A stretch of 64,000 nucleotides of DNA from Incurvaria masculella (Eukaryota > Arthropoda > Insecta > Lepidoptera > Incurvariidae). This document shows, piece after piece, positions 57,501 through 64,000 of the stretch. Below the pieces are notes generated by a model. That model had not been told where the DNA came from. It made no database searches and saw only the letters and a list, made by a program, of their open reading frames with translations. Every line of letters starts with the position of its first letter. Within the stretch, counting starts at the first letter, position 1. The position numbers and the translations under genes were made by a program. The DNA is taken from assembly GCA_946894095.1 (NCBI GenBank), contig OX335657.1, forward strand, positions 18,104,001-18,168,000, given 5' to 3'.

Positions 57501-60500
57501 AGTGACAGAAATTGTATTGTTTTACAGGAAAATGTATTGCACTGTTTATAAAATTAAGTTTGCAGATGTTCGTATTTTTTCTACCATGACTATAAAACAA
57601 ACTCTGTTTTTAAGGTCCCGTTCCGCAAAAGAAAAAAAAGGAACTCTTTTGTGTACGATCACTTTGTTTTCTGTGTGTCTGTTACCCTTTTTCTCAGGAA
57701 CACATGGAGGTATTCAGATGAAATTAATGTTATATTAATACGGTTATCATAGTTCTATCTTCTTTCCTCTTCAGGTGAAAAATAAGGAACGGATACATTA
57801 TAATAACTAGATACACTTAGCCCTCAGTCAATGCGATACAAAATTATGGCCATTTATGGCTCATATTTTGGCACTCACAAATTAATCAAATCCTGTTACT
57901 TCCTGGCGACCTGAAATCATGAAATTTGGGAAAAAGCCTCACAGCTATAACTATAATATTATAATTTACATTTCAGCCCTCAATGCGCAAGTCAGATACA
58001 CACTATTCTATTGATATAAAAGTTTGGATTTTGATCTATGTCAAGTAAAAGTAATGACCAAGCTTTCAACCTACATGAGTCTCGTGCGCGCCGCGCCATG
58101 CATCGCACGCCCCCGCCACGAAAAGACGACGAAGCCGCGCATCCGCTAGCGGCAAGTTTGAGATCCGATGTCGAGAATAATATAAGTGTCACATGCTCAT
58201 GCAAAGTTATAGTAAATGAAGTACTTGCGTATATAGTGAATAAAGTGGATACACTACCGGAGCCGAGTATTGTGCAGATATGCTGCAGCGCCTTCTCGTC
58301 GGAGGTAATCGCTGCGGCGCGTCAGCTGTTACAGTCCGTGCTGTGTCCGGACAAACGCACGACGAGAAGAAAAGATGCCACCGAGCAGAAAAATCTTCAA
58401 GAGATCATAAATATGATCAAAGAAGCGGAACCAACGCAACTTCCCATCTTCGTGGCGAAGGATATCCACAAGTTACCGCCGGTCACGTTTGATCATATTG
58501 ATATTACGCAGTTGCTGAAAGAAATTACTCTGCTTAAAAAACAGATAGAAAGCTATAAAAATTACAACGACGCGAGTCACACCGCGAGATATTATGACGA
58601 GCTAGCAGCATTGAAAAGCGACATTGCAGCCATCAAGCAAACTACTTCTGAGTTGATAAATAATATTCCGAAACCTGTTACTGCAGAAACAGCCATGCCT
58701 AAGTCGTCTTATCAGCCCGATAAGACTCCCGATAGGCAGAAAGGTAGGCTGAAAAAAATAAATCGGACATCAAACAACGAAGCTGAAAAGATGAGAAACC
58801 GGTTGCTGCCAGCAGCGGGCGCGGAAGGAGGCGCGGAGGAGACGAAGAGCCGATCGCCGGCGTCGACGTCACCGCCGCCGCCCCCTTCACCCCCCGCCGC
58901 ACCTCGCTCCATCACACCGATGTCGGCACACTCACAACTGCAGCGTTCGCCTCGTGCCCCCCTCTCTCCGCCGCAGACGGCTGCCTCTGCGCCTGCGCAG
59001 CCACCTCCGCCGCTGCTGACACCGCCATCTCCCACTTCACTGCTCTCGCAGGTACGATCTAATGGCGGGGGATCCGTTGGCGTACACAATATGTCGATGG
59101 CCGAGGTGGTAAAAATGAATCCAAAAACCAAACCTGTTATGATGAATGCGACGTTTTCGAAACCTAACGAAGAATGGATTACCGTTCGGAAAAAAAGAAA
59201 TAATGATAAAAATCCGAGAACCCCGAAAAGGTTTTTGAATAGGAGAGGAAAAGGAAATTCGATCCCTGAATTCGAATTTAGGGGCGTTGCTCCTGTAATT
59301 CCCTTATACCTGTCTAGAGTTGCGAAAAACTCGACAGCTGAAGGAATAGCCGGCTTTATAAAATTCAAAACGGGCATAATTGCTACTGTAACTAAAATAA
59401 ATAAGAACCCGGACAACTTTTTTGATGCATATAAAGTGTTGGTGCCTGCTGATAAAGTTGACATATTTACGGAGACCCAAGGTGACGACCTATGGCCTAA
59501 CTTTATAGTCTTCAGAAGGTATGCGGAATCATTTATGAAAAACCGTTCTAAGGCCGATACGACGAAACCCTTTTAGAATGGATAAAAAAGCAAGCATGGT
59601 TACCTTTAATTGTCGGTCTGTAAAGCGATCGGTAGAACACGTCCGCCAGCTGTGCCGGGCGCATCAGTTGGTCGCGCTGCAGGAGACCTGGATTATGCCT
59701 TTTGAAATAGATTTCCTACAAACGATTGATTCGAGATTTGGATGTCACGGTACTTCGGCGGTGGATACTTCGCAAGGACTGCTCCGTGGGAGGCCGTATG
59801 GCGGAGTGGCGATCCTCTGGGACAAGATCGCGTTCCCCAACGTCAAGGTCGTTCCCTGCGATAACCCCCGCATTGCGGCGGTACTAATTACACACGGTGG
59901 CTCTCAAATTCTCGTGTTTAGTGTTTACATGCCGGTGGATTGTTTAGATAATCTGCCAGAGTTCACGTCCTGTTTAGCAACAATAAGTGCAGTGATTGAA
60001 AGTGCGAATGTTGAGTGCGCGGTAATGCTCGGCGACTATAACGCCCATCCGCAGTCACTGTTTGGAAACGAAATTAATGCTTTTTGTGAAGAGCAGAAGT
60101 GGCGGTGCGTCGATCAAGAGCAATTAAGCGCAGACAGTTATACCTACATCAGCGACGCACACGGCTCGCGTCGCTGGTTAGATCACTGTATAGTAACGGA
60201 AGCAGCGGCAGCACTAGTGACCAACATTAAAATTGTATATGATGTTTTTTGGTCTGATCATGTACCTTTGGTCATACAGTTTAATTTAGATCTTGTTAGG
60301 TCAAAAATTGATATGTGTAATAATGATAATTTTAAAGTTAAATATATATGGGGTAACAGGGTGCCTAACCAGATCAAAGAATACACAAAATTGTGTAATA
60401 TATTTTATGATGGACTATCTATACCTAATGACGAATGCTCGACGCAGGAAATTGATGATTTTTATTTCAATATTGTAAACGGAATGCAGAAAGCTGCAGA

Positions 60501-63500
60501 AGAAACATTTTATTTAAAATCAATGAGCCGTCAAAAGATTGCTGGGTGGAATTATTATGTCAGAGAATTGCATGCATCTGCTAAAATAGCACACAATAGC
60601 TGGGTGAATGCAGGTCGGCCGTCTCAGGGTTTTGTATATGAACGAATGTGCGATGCACGCAGAGGTTTTAAAAATAGGCTGAAATATGTGCAAAACCACC
60701 AAGAACAAATAAAAATGGATATTTTAGCGAATCATCGATCGAATGGTAATTTTGTGCAGTTTTGGAAGGCCACAAATAAATTGAATTACAAAAGTAGCTT
60801 GCCAGCCAGCGTGGATGGAGTGCGGGATCCTTACCAGATAGCGAACTTGTTTGTGAGCCGTTTCAAAACTGAAACGAATGACGATGACAACTCTGATAGG
60901 GGTCATGAGTGTCGCCGTGCTCCGGTGACTGAGACCTACACAGAAAGGGATGTATGGCAGACTGTGCGCACCATGAAACGGGGTAAGTCACCGGGACACG
61001 ATGGTCTCAGTATCGAGCATGTCCTCCACGCTGGACACAATATGTTTCCCATGTTGGCGCGCCTATTCAACCTCTGCATGCGTCGCACTTACCTGCCGCC
61101 TGCTTTGATGAGAACTATCGTCGTTCCTGTTGTAAAAAATAAAACCGGTAATATTTCAAGTGTGGGTAACTATAGGCCAATCTCTCTCGCCACAGTATTG
61201 GCCAAAATCCTGGATAGATTAATAAGGGTGGATATGGTTCCCCACCTGAAAATAGATGATGCCCAGTTTGGTTTCCGCTCTGAAGTTTCGACAGACATGG
61301 CGATATTCTCACTGAAGCAGGTGACAAATTACTATGTAGATCGAAATACATCAGTGTATGCTTGTTTTCTGGACCTGAGTGGGGCATTTGACACGGTTAG
61401 ATACGGTAAGCTTTGGCGGAAGCTCGGCAAGACCACGGTACCTGGCGAGCTGACTCATCTGCTACAGTACTGGTACCAGCACCAGACCAACAGCGTCCGC
61501 TGGGGATCTGCTCTGTCCCACAGCTACAGGCTTAACTGTGGTGTGAGACAGGGCGGGTTGACCTCTCCTGACCTCTTCAATGTCTACGTTAATGACCTGA
61601 TTGTGGAACTCAGCAACACTCGGGTTGGCTTGCAACTAGGCAAAAGATTTGTGAATAACCTAAGTTATGCAGATGACATGGTGTTGCTGAGTCCTTCAAT
61701 CAGTGGCCTAAGGAAGCTGCTGGCTATCTGTGAAAGATATGCTTCCGAGCACGGGCTCACCTACAATGCCAAAAAGACTGAGATGATGATTTTCAAGGCG
61801 GGAGGTGGGCCCAGTAGGGTATCTCAGGTAAAAGTTGACAATACACCAATCCGGATAGTTAGCAGCTTCAAATATCTGGGCCATATCCTCACCTCCTCTA
61901 GGAAGGATGACATGGACATTGAGAGGCAGAGGCGGTCGCTGTCGGTGGTCGGTAATATGCTGGTGAGAAGGTTCGCCAGGTGCACGAAACAAGTGAAACG
62001 GACACTGTTTACAGCGTACTGCCAAACGTTCTACACGTGTCAGCTGTGGACGAACTATGCGAAAAGGTCGCACGATAGCATTCGTGTTCAATATAATAAC
62101 ACGTTCCGGCAGCTGATGGGCCTGCCGCGCCACTGCAGCGCATCAGGTATGTTCTGCGAGGAGCGTGTCAACACGTTTAATGCTATCGTGCGGAACCGGA
62201 TTGCCCGATTTTGGTCTGGAATCAGGTTTTGTTCCAATACAATTATTCGTGGGATAGCTGATTGGTTCCACTCAGCAATCTTTCAGAAATGGAATGGGAT
62301 TTTGCTTTTGTGACTGATTTTATATTTTTATCTTTTAAATTATTGTATTGTTGTCATTTTAAATTTTTCTGATTTATATGTAAAAAAAAAAATATTGACA
62401 ATTTATGGACCTTGGGTCTGCCAATAAACAATATTATTATTATTATTATTTATTGACCCATCTCCAATTCTGTAATATAAACAATGCGCAATAATCAATT
62501 TCAGTTTAAGCTTCAGTAGTTCTGTAGTTTTAATCTCAGCAAGGTTACACAACGCACTGGTAATGTGATATTGCTTCTATTCAATACCGCAACGCAGTGT
62601 AACACGTAGACACCGTTCGTTCGTAGTGTAAATAGTTCTGCATGCTCTGCCGACACACAGGCGCCGTTGGTTTCGTAGTGTTAATACCTCTGCATGCCCA
62701 GTTCGCCATCACCCGGCCTATGGCCCAACAACAATGGCCTCCTCCATAAATCTTGCTCCCAGGTTACATCACGGTCTTGTTGCATTGGCAGCACTTAATT
62801 AATTACGGAATTAATTCAGGAACCTGTAAGACGCATAGCTTTTATTTTGTGGATCTATCATCTCTGCCCACCCCTCCAGCGATACGACGTGATAGCATCT
62901 ATTTATGCACGGATAGCTCATCTTGAGTTTTGGAGTGGGATGTCCTCTTCTTGTTTCCGCGAAGAAACCCGCAAGCCGGGCTGTGAAAATGAGCTGGGTG
63001 GCAGATTTAGACCAAGGTATGGGAACATGCGGGACAGACAGGTTTAGGAACCGGTAAAGCTTATCCTAAAATGCATATGGAAGATACTGACTCAAGATAA
63101 TTCTTATTGGTTCTGGAATTAACCCGAATTGGAAAGAAAACTGCTTATTTATCACAGGTGGCGTCTGAGCGAGCTCACCTAAAAGATCTGTCAAAGCTGT
63201 CAGATACCATAAAAAATAATAATTCAAACTACGTAATTAAAATTACTGAATTTTCTCATTATTTGTTCCAAATTAAGTCATAGCAAAGAAAATATCACAA
63301 TAACAAAACCTAAAATAATTCATTTCAAATGTTGTGCTGGTCTATTACTTTAAAATTAATCTGAAGACAAACAAAGGCCCATGCACCTTGCATCTAAAAA
63401 CACTTAAATAAAACAGTTTTGACATTTCTAAGGTGAGGTTGTTCATGCGACACCTACAATAAGTTTTGAGTTTTTTTTTCCCATTATTTCATCTGGGAAG

Positions 63501-63864
63501 GAATAATTCATAGGTATAAGAGTGAGGTTGTTGTGCTTAAATAAGTCTTCGTTCTTGCTGTTTGCCGTTGTCTCCTTCCGAGCTTTTGACACGTTACATC
63601 ACCTGGGAGCAAAGTAATTGCAAGCCGAGGGGCAGGTGTCGTAATCGCTGGCCGTGCCCGCAGGCCATGTACCGTCGCATCGTCGAGGCGCAGGGCGGCG
63701 CGCGCGCCGTCGACCCGGAGGTCACGCTGCAGTTCCTCAAGTCGGCCATCTACTACTTCCTGACGGACCCGGAGAACCGGCGCGGGCACCTCAACGCCAT
63801 CGAGAGCATACTCGGCTTCAGCGACGCCGAGCGGCAGAACATCGAGAAGGCCCGCTCCACGTAG
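48330..63864 (+). CDS. qtc: Six-exon coiled-coil GRIP-like protein, quick-to-court-like
   Basis: Exons 48330-48542, 49084-49920, 51304-51516, 53435-53524, 55981-56076 and 63664-63864 join in phase 0 to an open frame of about 549 codons. Order: a Ser/Arg/Gly-rich N-terminus; a conserved block with [15 protein letters not shown] and [18 protein letters not shown]; long predicted coiled coils; then a C-terminal GRIP-like domain ([35 protein letters not shown]). GRIP-like domains commonly target proteins to the trans-Golgi through Arl1. The MRY...YLTPTQRA block and overall layout recall insect quick-to-court, a coiled-coil protein named for a Drosophila courtship mutant. I assign that name from memory with moderate confidence; another coiled-coil family is possible. 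Introns contain SINEs, a MITE, a hairpin array and a full non-LTR element. The 5' untranslated part and any alternative exons are not determined. Confidence 0.7.
49084..49920 (+). CDS. qtc: qtc-like exon 2 (conserved N-terminal block)
   Basis: 279 codons. Acceptor TTGCTTTCCAG ends at 49083; donor GTAACT at 49921. Encodes a Ser/Pro/Asp-rich stretch, then [27 protein letters not shown] and a coiled coil ([19 protein letters not shown]). A Ser/Thr-rich linker follows, then a second coiled coil starting [17 protein letters not shown]. Compositional GC richness and clean splice sites support a real exon. Confidence 0.85.
50357..51226 (+). mobile_element. Family A repeat split by a retroelement tail
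   Basis: Left part 50357-50600 (CTGACCAAGTGCGAGTCGG to CGGAGGCTTAG) and right part 51187-51226 (CGGTTCCGTTGGCACCC to CGGAACCCTAAAAA) belong to one copy. Confidence 0.75.
50601..51186 (-). mobile_element. 3' end of a non-LTR retrotransposon
   Basis: On the minus strand it ends GACGAATAAACAATA followed by five ACAAT-type units (50601-50626 on plus, TATTG). It is inserted in a family A copy. A second, shorter copy of the same 3' end is at 51669-51790. No ORF. Confidence 0.6.
51304..51516 (+). CDS. qtc: qtc-like exon 3 (coiled coil)
   Basis: 71 codons from [16 protein letters not shown] to EAAKFDTDK. Acceptor CGTCGGCAG; donor GTTATC (weak). The join [12 protein letters not shown] continues the coiled coil smoothly, favouring this acceptor over an AG at 51276. 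A split family A repeat ends at 51226, only 77 bp upstream. Confidence 0.8.
51669..51790 (-). mobile_element. 3' end of the same non-LTR family
   Basis: TCATCATCCATAGGCAGCAC and CACTGCACTCGGATTT match 50630-50665; truncated. Confidence 0.6.
51853..52179 (+). mobile_element. SINE, head lost
   Basis: Plus-orientation body from GAGTTGGATAAGTGCATTTC to the tail GTCAGGTTCCATAAAAG, in the third intron of the qtc-like gene. Confidence 0.7.
52651..53140. repeat. Tandem array of about 135-bp hairpin units
   Basis: Each unit ends in TCTGACGCGCTCGAG or a variant (52718, 52855, 52986, about 53124). In units 1 and 2 this is preceded by a perfect 12-bp inverted repeat: CGTCAGATTAAG with CTTAATCTGACG, then CGTCAGATTTTT with AAAAATCTGACG. 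Unit 3 has a weaker version. A T-run and a CTCCC word follow each end. It is in an intron and encodes nothing. Confidence 0.65.
53435..53524 (+). CDS. qtc: qtc-like exon 4
   Basis: 30 codons, [18 protein letters not shown] to TELDNVR. Acceptor TCGTTTTCAG, donor GTACGT. Coiled-coil continuation ([15 protein letters not shown]). Confidence 0.8.
55060..55241 (+). mobile_element. SINE fragment
   Basis: CTGGGTGTTAGGGTCAATCC to CCATCCATGTCCTGAACATA and an A-run; centre deleted. Confidence 0.6.
55423..55938 (+). mobile_element. TTAA MITE, family E copy 4
   Basis: GGTGACCCAACCCGGCGGG to GATGGGCCACC, TTAA at 55939-55942. It sits directly upstream of an exon acceptor. Confidence 0.8.
55981..56076 (+). 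CDS. qtc: qtc-like exon 5
   Basis: 32 codons, [20 protein letters not shown] to SLWVLGARK. Acceptor CGCCGTTGCAG, donor GTGGGA. The acceptor lies 42 bp after the right end of a TTAA MITE, and there is almost no pyrimidine tract. Confidence 0.75.
56080..57600. other. Intron sequence, no gene seen
   Basis: AT-rich beginning of the 7.6-kb last intron of the qtc-like gene. No second GC-rich, splice-bounded block was found. Confidence 0.4.
57611..57960 (+). mobile_element. Family N-like interspersed repeat, degenerate
   Basis: GTTCCGCAAAAG ... GGAACTC hairpin followed by GATCACTTTGTTTTCTGTG and TGTCTGTTACCC, then GGCGACCTGAAATCATGAAA near 57906. These words are shared with the N-type repeat at 26295. 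Confidence 0.4.
58038..59576 (+). CDS. ORF1 protein of a CR1/L2-like non-LTR retrotransposon
   Basis: 512 aa, uninterrupted. A basic N-terminus and a conserved-looking helical segment with three cysteines (about 50-103, CSCK ... ICCSAF) come first. A coiled-coil stretch follows (about 155-210, [16 protein letters not shown]), then a Pro-rich linker (about 275-340) and a C-terminal folded region (about 405-495, [44 protein letters not shown]) preceded by a Lys/Arg-rich stretch. I see no CCHC knuckle. Such proteins coat the element RNA and help target-primed reverse transcription. The stop (59574-59576) is one base before the ORF2 start codon at 59578. Confidence 0.8.
   Translation: MSSKSNDQAFNLHESRARRAMHRTPPPRKDDEAAHPLAASLRSDVENNISVTCSCKVIVNEVLAYIVNKVDTLPEPSIVQICCSAFSSEVIAAARQLLQSVLCPDKRTTRRKDATEQKNLQEIINMIKEAEPTQLPIFVAKDIHKLPPVTFDHIDITQLLKEITLLKKQIESYKNYNDASHTARYYDELAALKSDIAAIKQTTSELINNIPKPVTAETAMPKSSYQPDKTPDRQKGRLKKINRTSNNEAEKMRNRLLPAAGAEGGAEETKSRSPASTSPPPPPSPPAAPRSITPMSAHSQLQRSPRAPLSPPQTAASAPAQPPPPLLTPPSPTSLLSQVRSNGGGSVGVHNMSMAEVVKMNPKTKPVMMNATFSKPNEEWITVRKKRNNDKNPRTPKRFLNRRGKGNSIPEFEFRGVAPVIPLYLSRVAKNSTAEGIAGFIKFKTGIIATVTKINKNPDNFFDAYKVLVPADKVDIFTETQGDDLWPNFIVFRRYAESFMKNRSKADTTKPF
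59578..62313 (+). CDS. ORF2: endonuclease and reverse transcriptase of a CR1/L2-like element
   Basis: 911 aa, uninterrupted. The apurinic-type endonuclease at 5-235 keeps its catalytic motifs: QETW (E36), GDYNAH (D153, N155), SRRWLDH (D202) and SDH (226-228). The reverse transcriptase spans about 465-775: [39 protein letters not shown] (D599), [17 protein letters not shown] (697-700) and KYLGHIL. The tail carries no RNase H domain. This order, and the short overlap-free join to ORF1, fits the Jockey superfamily, most like CR1/L2/Rex-type. The protein nicks genomic DNA and copies the RNA at the nick. Both catalytic domains look functional. Confidence 0.9.
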   Translation: MDKKASMVTFNCRSVKRSVEHVRQLCRAHQLVALQETWIMPFEIDFLQTIDSRFGCHGTSAVDTSQGLLRGRPYGGVAILWDKIAFPNVKVVPCDNPRIAAVLITHGGSQILVFSVYMPVDCLDNLPEFTSCLATISAVIESANVECAVMLGDYNAHPQSLFGNEINAFCEEQKWRCVDQEQLSADSYTYISDAHGSRRWLDHCIVTEAAAALVTNIKIVYDVFWSDHVPLVIQFNLDLVRSKIDMCNNDNFKVKYIWGNRVPNQIKEYTKLCNIFYDGLSIPNDECSTQEIDDFYFNIVNGMQKAAEETFYLKSMSRQKIAGWNYYVRELHASAKIAHNSWVNAGRPSQGFVYERMCDARRGFKNRLKYVQNHQEQIKMDILANHRSNGNFVQFWKATNKLNYKSSLPASVDGVRDPYQIANLFVSRFKTETNDDDNSDRGHECRRAPVTETYTERDVWQTVRTMKRGKSPGHDGLSIEHVLHAGHNMFPMLARLFNLCMRRTYLPPALMRTIVVPVVKNKTGNISSVGNYRPISLATVLAKILDRLIRVDMVPHLKIDDAQFGFRSEVSTDMAIFSLKQVTNYYVDRNTSVYACFLDLSGAFDTVRYGKLWRKLGKTTVPGELTHLLQYWYQHQTNSVRWGSALSHSYRLNCGVRQGGLTSPDLFNVYVNDLIVELSNTRVGLQLGKRFVNNLSYADDMVLLSPSISGLRKLLAICERYASEHGLTYNAKKTEMMIFKAGGGPSRVSQVKVDNTPIRIVSSFKYLGHILTSSRKDDMDIERQRRSLSVVGNMLVRRFARCTKQVKRTLFTAYCQTFYTCQLWTNYAKRSHDSIRVQYNNTFRQLMGLPRHCSASGMFCEERVNTFNAIVRNRIARFWSGIRFCSNTIIRGIADWFHSAIFQKWNGILLL
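62451..63663. other. Intron sequence, no gene seen
   Basis: The end of the last intron. Two similar blocks with ACACCGTTCGTTCGTAGTGT and GCGCCGTTGGTTTCGTAGTG (near 62610 and 62660) are the only internal repeat noticed. Confidence 0.4.
63664..63864 (+). CDS. qtc: qtc-like exon 6, GRIP-like domain and stop
   Basis: 66 codons plus TAG. Acceptor GCCGTGCCCGCAG. Encodes [12 protein letters not shown], then [17 protein letters not shown] and [17 protein letters not shown]. This has the GRIP pattern of a Tyr/Phe-Leu-Lys helix followed by a hydrophobic helix ending before the acidic E-rich stretch. It ends EKARST. Confidence 0.85.
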   Translation, partial: AMYRRIVEAQGGARAVDPEVTLQFLKSAIYYFLTDPENRRGHLNAIESILGFSDAERQNIEKARST

Positions 63865-64000
63865 GGGGCGCTACCGTCTATACGTCCATTGTTAAGGTGG
63901 TGTCAAACCTGTCCAACCCATACGAAGTTTATTCTATGCAAGACGTTAAAATCAATTCAAATCAATTCAATCAAATTATAATTGTTAAATATAGCCATAG
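63865..64000 (+). other. 3' UTR start of the qtc-like gene
   Basis: Follows the stop codon. No AATAAA seen before the window ends, so the polyadenylation site is beyond it. Confidence 0.5.

Larger units (their letters stand above)
58000..62450 (+). mobile_element. CR1/L2-like non-LTR retrotransposon with intact ORFs
   Basis: Contains intact ORF1 and ORF2, a 110-bp 3' UTR with CCAATAAACA and a tail of ATT units at 62432-62450. The 5' end is uncertain because no target duplication was recognised. It lies in sense orientation in the last intron of the qtc-like gene. Confidence 0.8.

Noticed and set aside
58712..59464. 250-codon ORF antisense to retrotransposon ORF1
   Set aside because: Shadow of the Pro-rich and GC-rich part of ORF1; no domain.

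Overview
This is a eukaryotic nuclear window, almost certainly from a moth or butterfly. The intergenic DNA is AT-rich and is packed with short interspersed elements of lepidopteran type, for example a roughly 300-bp family that pairs the palindromic GTGCGAGTCGGACTCGCAC motif with a CGGA microsatellite. Coding sequence occurs as GC-rich exons with GT..AG introns. There is no operon structure, no tRNA or rRNA gene and no CRISPR array. Assignments rest on motifs and on internal comparison of copies; no database was searched.

Two host genes are supported. On the minus strand (13787-14761) a single GC-rich ORF encodes a 324-aa CRAL-TRIO lipid-binding protein of the clavesin type. On the plus strand (48330-63864) a six-exon gene encodes an approximately 549-aa coiled-coil protein ending in a GRIP-like domain, most like insect quick-to-court. 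All six exons are whole numbers of codons and join in phase 0.

The rest is a transposon graveyard with some young residents. A complete mariner/Tc1-type element (35272-36575) has an open 361-aa transposase, matching inverted repeats and TA flanks. A CR1/L2-like non-LTR retrotransposon with intact ORF1 and ORF2 (58038-62313) lies in sense orientation inside the last intron of the GRIP gene. Broken pieces of other retroelements are present: a Jockey/R1-like RT (1040), an RNase H-bearing 3' half (24623-25655), an RTE 3' end with an 18-bp target duplication (33660-33980), a Penelope-like GIY-YIG fragment (37800), a zinc-knuckle end (32257) and several 3' tails.

Non-autonomous families include two TTAA-flanked MITEs (about 540 bp and 471 bp, four copies each), a 244-bp MITE (three copies), a palindromic MITE with 3-bp target duplications that has inserted into itself, a long-TIR element present as empty and filled copies, and a hAT-like element with 8-bp duplications. 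A SINE family with more than 20 pieces has one body joined either to a tRNA-like head or to a 5S-rRNA-like head.

Layout: 1-13 kb repeats; 13.4-16.5 kb CRAL-TRIO gene and its GC-rich upstream region; 16.6-35 kb nested repeats; 35-37 kb mariner-like element; 37-48 kb repeats; 48.3-63.9 kb the GRIP-domain gene, whose introns hold SINEs, a MITE 42 bp from an exon, an unusual tandem hairpin array (52.65-53.14 kb) and the non-LTR element. No new multi-gene system was found. The least explained structures are the hairpin array and the dual-headed SINE.
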